DNA from: Gigaspora margarita
Lineage: Eukaryota; Glomeromycota; Glomeromycetes; Diversisporales; Gigasporaceae
DNA: 64,000 bases
NCBI GenBank assembly: GCA_009809945.1
Contig: WTPW01000072.1
Coordinates: 161,565 to 225,564 of the forward strand
Reading direction: 5' to 3'
This document shows positions 11,882-22,647 of the stretch, piece by piece. The notes beneath the pieces are model-generated. The model was not told the DNA's origin. It saw nothing but the letters and a program-made list of their open reading frames with translations, and did no database searches. Position 1 is the stretch's first letter, and every line of letters begins with the position of its first letter. A program made the position numbers and the translations under genes.

Positions 11882-12465
11882 TGCAGGTCAATAGCTTAGC
11901 GGTTATGCTCCCAGGATACAAATCAAAAGTTGCTGTTTTAAGTCCCCTCAGAGGTTACAATGAAAAAACTAGCTAGTTAAAAAGGAAATCTGTGTTCCCA
12001 TGGTTTGTCAGCTGGCCAGAAAATCAAAGAACTTAATTAGGCAATTCCTGTAGTTGGGTTGCAGGTATGGCAGCTAGTGTAGAACCTGCAGGTGGACTAC
12101 TTAAATTAGGCACCAAAAGTGCACGTGTGGCTAGATGCGTCCTTGTCTATGGCCTGGGTCTTCCGTTGGCGTTATAGGTTTCTTAATTGGGCAGTTACTA
12201 TTGTCAGATTTGGGTAGCGAAGTGAAATAAGTTAGAACCCAATTTGGATTAGCCAAAGTCACGAGATATAATGTGAGGCCTAAGTCTGAAAAGATACTAC
12301 ATGAACTCATGGCACAAATATTCTAAGGTGTTTCCCAGTTGTACCAATATCAATCGGTGGTGAATACACTAAAGGTAGTAGTGGGATGGTAAATCTTAGT
12401 GCCCACTGGGCATTTGGGCAGTCTGAAATAGGGCTAGCCAGATGTATGCTATGTAGAAATAGTTT
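11882..12465 (+). mobile_element. tRNA-headed SINE, second type
   Basis: The head GGTCAATAGCTTAGCGGTTA is box A-like and TGTTTTAAGTCCCC is a worn box B. The body contains the module GGTTGCAGGTATGGCAGCTA, which also occurs in the long SINE at 34728 and, inverted and diverged, near 36340. It also has a CCAAAGTCAC segment shared with the SINE at 10058. The 3' end is not sharply defined. CpGs are retained. Confidence 0.7.
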
Positions 12466-14338
12466 AATATGTACTTTGTTAATTTATAATTAATAAAATA
12501 TTAAGCACATGTAAGCAACTGGTGCAAGTTAAAAAAAATTGTTCTTATTGTTTTTTATATGGTACTGGACAGTAAGACATATCCACTTTTTATTAATAAA
12601 AACTTTAAATAATTATAACTTTTTTAAAATATATTGGATCAAAAACCCTTCAATGAATTGATAGATATTTTGCTAAACTACATTTTTGCCAAAGGATTGT
12701 TTATTATTTTTTGTTTTAAAGGAGTTATTAAAAATTAAAGTTTATAATGATTTAAAACTTTGGCATTTAATATAAAAAATAAAATATATATATGTTTAAT
12801 TAACTAATTAGAATCAATTATTTCAAAATTAGCCAATTCAAATAGATTATATAAGCATCAAAATTGGCATTCTATATGAATAGAATAGATATCTTATGCT
12901 GTTCAGTACTATATAAAATATCAATTATAGACTCCAGTTACATATTGATCAATAACTAATTAATTAAAATTAATTTTTAATTTTTCTATTTATAAAATCC
13001 TGAATCATATATACTAATTATAAATATAATTATTAAACTATATATTATATAATCACTTCTTTAATTACCAAATATAAATACTATTCAATTAAAAATTAAT
13101 CAATCTTTTTCTTGTACAAATAACCATTTTAAATAAGAACTTTCTTTTTTTATTGTAAAAAATGTCTAGTTTAGCTTTAATAATGAATAAACTTTTTAAT
13201 AGTAAAGGCAATAAAACAATACAAGTATAAATACAAGCCAAAATATTGTATTATTTCTCCAATTACTATTATTTCAATACTTTTATAGTAGCTATTACTC
13301 AAAATCTCAATCTACAATAGCACCAAATTCTAAATTAATACAAAATTTTCTAGCATTATCAAGTGCAATTGTAGATATTGTCAATATATTATTAAGTACT
13401 TAATTAGTTATATTTTCAAATTATACTTAAGTTCTAAACAATTAATTTTTTTTAGGTTTTATATAAATCAGTACAGATCCTATGACCAATAAAAAATAAA
13501 AAGAATAGAAGAAGAATAAAAATTCAGAAGAGGATTGAAAGGATTTTTATAGCTATTACATAATACTTACTAGACTTATTGGACCAGTATTTTTTATTAT
13601 TATATTATTTCTTAAACAAATATTACTAGAAATAGCTAGCAGTATTCATAACCACTCTAGAAATTTTTAGGGTTAGAGTAAAGTTATAAATATATTTTGT
13701 TTTTATATATAATATAATACAGTTTAGATATAAGGTTCAATTTTAGTTTTTATAAAGTTTTTGATGTTTTGAACATTTTTACTTTGAGTATCTAATCCAG
13801 TTTACTTAGTATGTTTTAAAGATATAAGCACTCCAGTAATTGATCACTACTGGTTATAGTTAGTAATATTCTTCTTAAACTATTTCTTGTATAAATTCTA
13901 AATATTAATTATAGTTATATACTTTCTAAATAAAAAATATATTTTTGGATATATTTTAATAATTTTATTACAAAAATTTTTTAAATAATTAAAAAATTTA
14001 AAAGTAATAAGAGTTTAAAGTGTTTATTTTAAATTTTTTATTATAAAATTTTTTACTTAAATTTTAAAATTTATATATTTTTATCTAATAAAAATTTTTT
14101 TACTTTTATTACAAGTCTTAATTTTTATAAGTAAATTACTAAAGATGTAATAATTAAAGTTGTTATCCTTTATATAAGCTTTAATATTGTATTAAGAACT
14201 ATAAATCTAAAACTAATATTTATAGAATTTGTCAAGAATTAGTAAATCTTTTTTTTGATTAAAAATTTTTCTAAACTTGTCTATTTTTAGCTTATAAGTA
14301 ACTTAAGATTTTTTTATAAAATAAAACTAAATACTATA

Positions 14339-14661
14339 GTGCATGTAACCTAGAACCAATATCATGTAACCACTAATAACTAAGTATATTTTACAACTAA
14401 TGATAATAATATTATAACAAAAAATAATCCTGTAAATTAATTATTTAAGCTTTGTATTATATTATTACAGCAAAAAATTTTTTCTTAGTTACTCAAACTA
14501 AAGATATTAAAAATTTTGGCCGCTAATATAAATTTTTTTAAAAATTTTTTATTATATAAAATTTAATTGGCTAATTTTTATGTAACACAAATTTTTATAA
14601 TAAAATTTTTAAAATTTTGGCCGCACTTGGTCACCTGATGTTGGTTCTAAGCTACATGCAC
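14339..14661. mobile_element. MITE with about 36-bp terminal inverted repeats
   Basis: The left end is GTGCATGTAACCTAGAACCA. The right end is TGGTTCTAAGCTACATGCAC, a good inverted match that continues inward. The segment AAAATTTTGGCCGC occurs twice in the right half. No coding sequence. Confidence 0.8.
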
Positions 14662-14837
14662 CATATTATAAATAATTCTTATTTTCAAATAATATCAAAA
14701 AATTTTTATTTAAATATATTGATTTTTTAAAAAAATAATAGATCAGAAGTATTTTTATTGTATAATTCAGTACAAATTTATACTGAATTTTAAATGATTT
14801 AAAGAATAGATAATGATGATTATTATTTTAACTTTAG

Positions 14838-15151
14838 TCTGAACTTAATAATAACAATGCATCTATTGTACCTCGCCCAGCAAGATCTTCGGGATCTTCA
14901 AGAACTCCAATCTGGTTGTCAGCAGGTTTCAACAAAATCTAAAGCAGTATTAACACTCAGCCATCTAATCTACCATTATCTCCACTTGAGCAGAATGGAA
15001 ATAATACGAATGGAAATAATACTGGTATGTATTTATAAGGGATATTAATATTCTTTTTTTAATCTATTTGATTTATAATAATACTTTCATTTAATGTGTA
15101 GGAAAAAAAGAGCTAAAGCAGACTAAAAAGCTTCCAGGAAACGGACCATAG
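14838..15151 (+). pseudogene. 3' fragment of an unrecognised spliced gene
   Basis: After an AG acceptor (ACTTTAG) at 14837, a frame reads SELNNNNASIVPRPARSSGS and continues to an Asn-rich end, NGNNTNGNNT. It then meets a GTATGT donor at 15025. After an acceptor at 15101 a second exon reads GKKELKQTKKLPGNGP and stops at 15149-15151. One in-frame TAA lies in the first exon near 14940. The low-complexity Asn/Ser/Pro texture and two consistent splice sites suggest the tail of a real gene. No upstream exons were found; the MITE at 14339 lies just upstream. I do not recognise the family. A captured or relic exon pair is the likely explanation. Confidence 0.4.
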
Positions 15152-15302
15152 CAAAAAATAACAAATAAGGATCATAATTATGTATGGCGCTGGATTATGT
15201 CTTGCAAATTGCTTTATTTGTTAATATGCATAAATAATTACATTCCCACAATTCAATTTGTTTTATATATATTCAATAACACAATCGTTAAATGTCGCGG
15301 AT

Positions 15303-15503
15303 CATAATGAAATAGGATTAAAATGAAATGTGGGGTTTATTTAACTCTCCAAAACTCACTTATACTTGTTTAATATCTAAAACTAACCTCTAACTTTAAC
15401 CCTAACTTTAAAAATGTGCCCAAAATTTTATTTCGGTGGCTTGTCTTTTTTTATACTATGCATGTTTCATTTAATCTGATTTCATTTTATTCCATCATAT
15501 TAA
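15303..15503. repeat. possible small MITE
   Basis: The left side has ATAATGAAATAGGATTAAAA and the right side ATTCCATCATATT. The inverted similarity is moderate and A/T-biased, so confidence is low. The interior carries telomere-like TAACCCTAAC. Confidence 0.35.
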
Positions 15504-15696
15504 CTAGTCAGTTATCTTTATACATGTGTACCTAAATTGCCCATCTTAATAAAAATGTAATTACGGCATTTAGGCAGTCAAAATTAGTCTTATTGTGCCG
15601 AAATTATTACCGAACTCTTTTCATCAAAATACATCATATAGTATAATTGTTTCATATAAAAAGTTTAGCAGTGCCAAGAAAATACGTAATTTAGGC

Positions 15697-15792
15697 CTAA
15701 TATGTAAAATAATCAGATTATCTTCCTAATATGTAAATAATCCGATTATCTTCCTAATATGTAAAATAATCCGATTATCTTCCTAATATATA
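15697..15792. repeat. tandem repeat, about 31 bp unit, three copies
   Basis: ATAATCCGATTATCTTCCTA followed by ATATGTAAA is repeated three times head to tail. The first copy has CAGATT in place of CCGATT, another possible CpG change. Confidence 0.8.
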
Positions 15793-15799
15793 ATGGTTC

Positions 15800-16150
15800 T
15801 GGCCCCGATTACTAGTAAAGCATCTTCCAGCCTCATTTAGCTCATTGGCCCTATTTTGTATGTAAACAATCGTGAAATGACCCAAAACTTATACATAAAA
15901 TAAAAAGGAAATTATCAGATTTTGCTGTAATTTTTTTAGTGCAAGTTCGTGATATTTTTGGAAAACATTATTGTTAATAATTATTCCAGAAAATGCTCAT
16001 TTTCTAGAATGAGATATTGGTAATTTTTCGTAAAACCTAGAAATTTCTTGAATATAACTTGAAAAAAATTGAGTAGCTTTCTGAAAATTTCCAAAATATA
16101 AAAATTTCGGAATATTTTCGTGACATATTTTTTATAGGGAACTTTACATA
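15800..16150. other. intergenic, nothing recognised
   Basis: AT-rich sequence with no supported gene or repeat. Confidence 0.35.
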
Positions 16151-17330
16151 GCCTAATACTATTTTGGTTTTCCATTATTTCTTTCAATAAGCAATAAATA
16201 CTTTGTTGTCATAAATAATTTTAATTCATGCAGTAAGAAACCATCAGCACTAAAACTTGTAGTTGGTTTATGACCGTTATGACTGACTTGTAACCGTTGT
16301 TGACTAGTGATGGGAAAAATGCGAATTTTATAATAACATGTGCATGAATGTGCATTAATGCGCATGTAATATAAAATGCGCATGATATCGCTTTTGGAAG
16401 TTATATTTTCCCTTCGGAAAATATCGGATACGTGCTCAAATTTTTACCCTGATCTTGCTCTTCATCTATGTTCATTCATTTTTCTTTTCGGAATTTTTCG
16501 AGACTTTTGCATTCATATTCCTTAATTCCGCCCGACAATACGTTCCCTGATCTAAATTATATATATTTTAATTTTCCTATATAAAATTTAGATGGGATAA
16601 AATGCGCTTGATTCCGAAATATGCGCATGAATGCGCATTAATGCGCGATTAAGGAATCATGCGACGCATGAAACCCATCTCTACCATTGAAATTATTAAT
16701 TGTGACAATATTAATAATCTATATTTATAAGCCTATGATATCCACTGTTAAATTAATTTGAACTAAATATACATTATTGGGCAAGAATAACGGTACTTTC
16801 ACAAATGAGCACGTGCCGCGGAGCGTCACATTTAGCCAATCATTTGTCAAATTGCCGTATTCGGCAATTTTTTATTTTATGATCACGATTCGTAGGGTGT
16901 TATCGAATGAGTTTTAATTTGAATAAACATATTTACATCGTAACGCATGAAAAAAATAACAAGAAATAATTTCATGATCATATGAGTTTGTCGGATAAGT
17001 AATGTTAGATATAGCAAAGTAATAATATCAATCAATAAAGGATTTTTATTTTAATACGAATACAATGAGAAAAAAAAATCTTTACACTATTGACAATGTT
17101 ATTGATTATTTATAAAATAATATATAGATTCCACTGAAAAAATCATTCACTGGAGTGGGATTTCAGCTTCCAGTCAACACAGATAATATTAGCAAAGCAT
17201 GGTTAAAACCGGCCTTTGGTTATTAATACATGTAGTAACATCCTATATGAAAATACAATCGACCATTTAATTAGATTTGATTAAATTTGTCAGAATCAAT
17301 TAACTTTGAAGAACAAAATTTATTCAAAAG
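16150..17330. repeat. dispersed repeat, copy 2, with nested insertion
   Basis: This aligns with 6420-7110 in the same order of landmarks. It is longer because a MITE (16305-16683) and other unshared stretches, such as 16790-16990, lie inside it. No coding sequence is supported. Confidence 0.6.
16305..16683. mobile_element. MITE rich in TGCGCAT motifs
   Basis: The ends are TAGTGATGGG and CCCATCTCTA. Many ATGCGCAT blocks lie subterminally on both sides. It sits inside the dispersed repeat at 16150, so it is younger than that repeat. No clear target duplication was found. Confidence 0.65.
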
Positions 17331-17735
17331 TTTATATGCAAACATTGTAAATCTTTAAGCCCGTTTTTTTCTCTATTTTTATTTTATTTTATTTTTATTA
17401 TTTTTTTTTTTGGTTTGTTTTTTCTGGTCGATTTAATTATATGATCGATTGTATTTTATCCCTATAACAAATTGCAGCACGGAATAATATGCAATACACG
17501 AAAAAACTTGGATATGGAACCACACGAACCTGCACGTAAATCTATACGAGACAATGTATGAGAAAGCACGTTTACAGCACGTAAAAGGGCGCAGATTCCG
17601 TGCAACAGTGCACGTGCTAACGTGCAATTTTATGTGTTATCGCGTGCATTGTCTCGTGCATATTTACGTGCAGGTAACATATAATAGCATATATTCATAC
17701 ATAACACATATTAACATATATCCGTATATACATTT

Positions 17736-17880
17736 ATATTATTATTTTATTAACTAAATTTTATAATTTTATTAACTAAATTTTGTAATTTTTTATTAAT
17801 TAAATTTTATATTTTATTAATTAAATTTTATATTTTATTAACTAAATTTTATTATTTTATTAATTAAATTTATAATACGA
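17736..17880. repeat. AT-rich tandem repeat, about 22-24 bp unit
   Basis: Five to six copies of TTTTATTAACTAAATTTTAT lie in tandem. Confidence 0.75.
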
Positions 17881-17929
17881 ATACTTTAATTTAATAATTT
17901 ACATGCCAAATAAGAAAATACTTTTAATT

Positions 17930-18300
17930 ACTAAAAATATTTTAAAATAACCCAGCAACTAATAATATCGAAAAAAAGACAAAGTAAAGCAATAGTATCA
18001 AAATGAAAGGTTCAAAAAAAATCGAAATGACTACTCTAGCAATAACTCCAATAGTAACAACTCCAATTGTGGCAACTCTAATGGCAATAACTCAAGGGAG
18101 ATACTAAAATGTAATAATATACTGAAAGTAAATTAAAATTGAAGAAAAAAATAATAGTAAGAAAAAAAAAGCTTTAATACCTCAAAAATGATGAAAAAAC
18201 ATATACCAAAAATGATAGTGATTCCAAAAGAGCAACTTGCAAGGCAATAACTCCAAAGGATAACTTCAAAAGCAATGACAATAACTAAAAAAAATTATAT
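17930..18300. repeat. short interspersed CAATAACTCCAA-type repeats
   Basis: Degenerate units such as GCAATAACTCCAATAG and AACAACTCCAATTGTGGCAA recur with A-rich spacers. Similar AACTCCA units occur at 51530 and 52943. Confidence 0.5.
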
Positions 18301-18519
18301 GAAAATTAGTGAGTTGTAAAAAAAAAAAATTATAAAAATAAAAGAAAAACAAAAAAAAAATAAAATAAATAAGTAAATATTATTTATTTACAAATCAAAT
18401 GTAATTTGTGCGCGTCAAAGCACGGAAATTATTATTGTTAAATGCAAAAAAAAACAAAAAAATAAAAAAGTGCCCGTCAATGCACGGAAATTATAGTCAT
18501 TAAGAATTTTAATGATCAT

Positions 18520-19545
18520 CACGTTAATGCACGGAATTATGATCGTTAAGGATCTTAATGATCATCATGTAATTATGCATGATCGTTAAGAATCTTAACG
18601 ATTGTGCANNNNNNNNNNNNNNNNNNNNNNNNNNNNNNNNNNNNNNNNNNNNNNNNNNNNNNNNNNNNNNNNNNNNNNNNNNNNNNNNNNNNNNNNNNNN
18701 NNNNNNNNNNNNNNNNNNNNNNNNNNNNNNNNNNNNNNNNNNNNNNNNNNNNNNNNNNNNNNNNNNNNNNNNNNNNNNNNNNNNNNNNNNNNNNNNNNNN
18801 NNNNNNNNNNNNNNNNNNNNNNNNNNNNNNNNNNNNNNNNNNNNNNNNNNNNNNNNNNNNNNNNNNNNNNNNNNNNNNNNNNNNNNNNNNNNNNNNNNNN
18901 NNNNNNNNNNNNNNNNNNNNNNNNNNNNNNNNNNNNNNNNNNNNNNNNNNNNNNNNNNNNNNNNNNNNNNNNNNNNNNNNNNNNNNNNNNNNNNNNNNNN
19001 NNNNNNNNNNNNNNNNNNNNNNNNNNNNNNNNNNNNNNNNNNNNNNNNNNNNNNNNNNNNNNNNNNNNNNNNNNNNNNNNNNNNNNNNNNNNNNNNNNNN
19101 NNNNNNNNNNNNNNNNNNNNNNNNNNNNNNNNNNNNNNNNNNNNNNNNNNNNNNNNNNNNNNNNNNNNNNNNNNNNNNNNNNNNNNNNNNNNNNNNNNNN
19201 NNNNNNNNNNNNNNNNNNNNNNNNNNNNNNNNNNNNNNNNNNNATGATCGTTAAGAATCTTAACGATTGTGCACATCAGCACACGAAAATTATGATTGTT
19301 AAGAATCTTAACGATTGTGCACTTCAGTGTACAAAATTGTGATCGTTAAGGAATCTTAACGATTGTGATGACCGTGACGTCAGTGCACTGAAATTATGAT
19401 CGTTAAGAATCTTAACGATTGTGCACGTCAGTGCACGAAAATTATAATCGTTAAGAATCTTAACAATTGTGCACGTCAGTGCACGGAAATTATGATCGTT
19501 AAGAATCTTAACGATTGTGCACGTTAATGCACGGAAATCATGTGA
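18520..19545. repeat. 48-bp palindromic satellite array
   Basis: The unit contains the perfect dyad CGTTAAGAATCTTAACG followed by the second dyad GTGCACGTCAGTGCAC and then GGAAATTAT, about 48 bp in all. At least seven recognisable units remain around the gap. Open frames across it are repeat artefacts. The array flanks both sides of the unresolved bases, which suggests assembly collapse. Confidence 0.85.
18609..19243. other. assembly gap, 635 N
   Basis: A run of N inside the satellite array. The true length and copy number are unknown. Confidence 0.99.
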
Positions 19546-19830
19546 TCATAAAGATTNATANACGTCAATATATGGNTATAATACTATGCACGATAGTGCA
19601 CGGATTTCAATTTTTCGTGTGATAACGTGTATTAAATTTTTTTGATGATCAATTTCCGTGCAGTTTCCGTGCAGTGATTTTGAAANNCGTNCTTACCCGC
19701 ATACAATTTCGTATTTATGCATGCATTTCCGTGTATCGAGTTTTCATAGGGTATATATGATATAGGATGTTTAAACATTCAATAAAAAAACCAATGAGAC
19801 ATTTTCACGAAATTTATATTATATTGACTT

Positions 19831-20037
19831 TTATTAAAACGCGCCTATGGTGTTTTGCCACTTATATTACATTATTTCAATAGCTAGCTAATTAATTAGT
19901 ACGCAGTGCTCTAAGTAAAAATGCTCTATGCCCCTAAAAACCTTCCCAAACCTTAACCCTAACCCTAAATACTAACCCTAGCATGAAAAAAAATATAATA
20001 GGTGCAAAAAATCACCATAGGTGCGTTTTATAATAAA
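19831..20037. mobile_element. small MITE with telomere-like core
   Basis: The left end TTATTAAAACGCGCCTATGG is answered by CCATAGGTGCGTTTTATAATAA on the right (about 20 matched bases, continuing imperfectly). The interior has CCTTAACCCTAACCCTAA, an interstitial telomere-like tract of about three units. Length is about 207 bp. Confidence 0.75.
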
Positions 20038-20295
20038 TAATTATATTTATACAAATTTGGATTTGGTGAACATAAATAATACTGTATCCAGTTGGAATCA
20101 AACTCCGAGAAAATTCTGACCAATATTATTATAAATCAGAATGATTATCGAAATTTGGATTATTAGAAAGAGAATTAATAAATCGTTAAAAATAAAATGC
20201 AATGAATTAAAATAATAAATAAATAAATAAATTAAAAGAATAAATAAATAATAAATTAACTAATAAAAAAAGAGCATTGCTTTATTACATTTATT
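20038..20295. promoter_or_regulatory. upstream region of the intact MLKL-like gene
   Basis: A/T-rich sequence with AATAAATAAAT runs directly upstream of the start codon. No TATA box or defined operator could be assigned. It differs from the sequence upstream of the copy at 3074 until the last few bases, so promoter inheritance between copies is doubtful. Confidence 0.25.
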
Positions 20296-22163
20296 ATGAC
20301 AACGAAAGCAGAAATTGACCCCGAAACCATACCAAGCACCAAACCAGAATTAGGCGAGTTCATAGAAGAGGCTGCTAATATTACTAATAACGTCCCAATG
20401 CTCGGCGTTGTCATATCTTTAATAAATGAAATATTTAAAATTTATGAGAATGCAAAATTCAATAAAAGAATGTCCATGTCTATAATTAACCGCATTTTGT
20501 CCGTCGAAACAACCATAAAATTCCTGAAATCACAGACGAAATACAGTGAAAATCTTCAGGACTTGCAACATCAAGAATCATTTGTAAAGTTTCAAGCTAC
20601 TTTAAGGAAGATTAAAATGTTTGTGGAAAAAGTAACACAGTTAAGAAAATTTGAGACGTTTTTGTGTGCAACTAACATAAAGAAAGAGTTTATCGAGTTA
20701 ATGAAAGAGTATGAAACCTGTATGACTGATTTGAATTTTACAATGATTATCGTTTTTAATGAACAACGAAGAATTGATAATGATATTTTGACGGATACTC
20801 TTGTCAAAATGATTAAGGTATTGATTTTCTTTCTTTTTTATTTTTGTAGTAAACTTGTTGGAGACTAATTAATCCTCTCAATAATGTAACATATCTTGGG
20901 GATTGGTTATCATTCTATAAATTCACTGTTATTACCAATTTTAATATATAATTCTAATGAAAAGATTTCAAACAATACATGTAGGATACAAAAACATCTC
21001 TTTATCAAGAGATAAGTCATATTAAAAAAAAACTCGAAAGCACCAAAGACTCGATTCGACAAATCGATCCAATCTTGCTAAAGGAACCATCACTTAGTCG
21101 CAGATCAGATCGTCGTGGTAAATTAGAACAAATCATAAAAATGGTCTATAAAGATTTCATTGAAATAGCGTGTAAATCATTTGATACAGGAGATCAAAGA
21201 TTTCGCCATGAGTTATTAATTCTGGGAAAACTGGATGAATGTCAGTGTATTGTAAAATTTTATGGGCTTTCCGAAATCGATGGCAAAGAAGTTATGATTT
21301 TCGAGTGGACTGAAATGGGGAATTTGAAAGAGGTCTACGACAAAAAATATATTTCTTGGAATTTGACAGCTCGGATTGTGTTTCAAATTTGCAAAGCGAT
21401 CATGTTTTTAGACTCTGTTGGTATTTTTCACAATGATATTCGATGTGAGAATATAATGGTAGGTTACGCAAAATGTTTTTGCTTACATAAGCGTATTTGA
21501 TTAAATTTACTTATATAATAAATCACCTGATGTTGTAAAGATGTCACGTTTTATGGTGCCCAAACTCGCAAATTTTTATTTTGCAGTACAGCATAACGAT
21601 AATGAGAAAAGTATAGCGATAAATCAGCCAATAAATGTTGTTAATTGGATGGCTCCTGAGAAAATTTGTAAATTGTTTACAGAATCGGGAAATTCTAATC
21701 AAGGTCCATATAGCCAAAAATGTGAAATTTTCAGGTGGGGGTTTTTTTCTTTGTTCTATCATAGTGTTTTTTTTTCAAAATTATTGTTACAATTGGTTCG
21801 TAATTTATAAATTTTTGTAACTGTTTTTTTATTACAGTTTTGGAATGCTTATATGGGAATTAGCTTACCAAAAAATTCCTTATAGTAATATGAAATCAAA
21901 TGATATAATAATTCATGTTACGAAAGGCAGTAGAGAAATTTGTGATAATTTTCTTGATCCGGATAATAAAGTTCTTTATGAAAGCTTTTTAAATATTATT
22001 CAACTTGGTGGGTTTTTGGCATAATATTTAAATAATGTGGATTATAAATTCTAACATTCACAGCTACTTAACTATTATTTTACTTTTTAAAGCATGGAGA
22101 GAAGTCCCGGAAGAAAGAATCAATATTAATGCATTATTTTCAAAACTTTCAGAATTGGTTTAA
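20296..22163 (+). CDS. MLKL/HeLo-like helical bundle + pseudokinase protein, intact five-exon gene
   Basis: Exons are 20296-20817, 20985-21458, 21541-21734, 21838-22007 and 22093-22163. All junctions are GT-AG, and together they encode 476 residues ending at TAA. Exon 1 (residues 1-174, phase-0 end) is an all-helical domain with PMLGVVISLINEIFKIYENA and FNKRM, resembling MLKL and fungal HeLo N-terminal four-helix bundles. A linker helix (about 175-200) precedes a kinase-fold domain. K238 in IACKS (beta-3 lysine), E250 (alpha-C), and H323-N324-D325 with N330 are present. The glycine loop is not recognisable, and DFG is replaced by N343-F344-Y345. APE is kept at 370-372, followed after intron 3 by SFGMLIWELAYQKIPY. 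The expected role, by analogy with MLKL, is a membrane-targeting effector controlled by its pseudokinase; that role is inferred. Human MLKL is of similar length. The alternative is a weakly active TKL kinase with a membrane-associated domain. Confidence 0.85.
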
Positions 22164-22647
22164 TGCTTACGCTTATGATAAGGGCATACAATTTGATACT
22201 AATTATATATTTTTTTGCTTCGCTACCGCGCAAAATTCAACGTATATTTTGCCTGTCATTCTATCTTCACTATTTCGTTATTTGTCGTTATTTGTTATTC
22301 ATAATTTCTGTTGTTTTCTGGGTTTACTTTTTACCTAGTGTTACATCAGAAGAAAACATTCTTGACTGCGGTTGTCAAGTTGTACATTATTTTCACACTA
22401 TAATTTATGTTTTATGCCGTTTCGCCTTTATGATACTTATGTTATTGTATTTATGCTATTTATTTCTTTTATGTAATTTTAATTCATATGATCATAAGAT
22501 GAGGAAATCACAACTAAATAAAAGTCTTCGAGTTTATTGATTATCGATGATAAGACGCTTATATCAGGATAAATTTCTTTATTTATAAAATGTGTAACAG
22601 AAAGGGAAACATTAATTATCTTATAAACTTGATACGAGATCAAATAC
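22164..22647. other. 3' flank of the intact MLKL-like gene
   Basis: No gene is supported; open frames here are AT-rich and hydrophobic. AATAAA-like signals occur, for example near 22515. The segment is duplicated at 56708-57064 plus 58403-58560, where a 1.34 kb Helitron-like element interrupts it. Confidence 0.5.

Larger units (their letters stand above)
7863..14830. other. CpG-poor, repeat-only block
   Basis: Almost no CpG dinucleotides are visible over about 7 kb except inside the two SINEs (10058-10688 and 11882-12465) and a few scattered sites. TpG and CpA are common. No host gene is supported. Named repeats within it are listed separately. The stretches 9700-10040, 10703-11220 and 12480-14330 hold only AT-rich low-complexity DNA. 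Confidence 0.6.
17460..19751. mobile_element. foldback-type element with internal TGCACG satellite
   Basis: The outer ends are similar in inverted orientation: CCCTATAACAAATTGCAGCACGG-like sequence on the left, and CCGTGTATCGAGTTTTCAT followed by AGGG on the right. An inner inverted pair (ACCTGCACGTAAAT and ATTTACGTGCAGGT) lies at about 17527-17674. The right half is a palindromic satellite interrupted by a sequence gap. No coding sequence. Treating the whole interval as one element is an inference from the matching ends and the shared TGCACG vocabulary. Confidence 0.5.

Noticed and set aside
18524-19342. Long open frames across the N gap
   Set aside because: They consist almost wholly of unknown bases flanked by satellite units.
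18520-19545. CRISPR-like array
   Set aside because: Repeat units are contiguous without unique spacers, and the organism is a fungus by all other signs.
22129-22540. Hydrophobic open frames downstream of the intact MLKL-like gene
   Set aside because: They overlap its last exon in another frame and the AT-rich 3' flank; the equivalent frames in the duplicated copy are not conserved.
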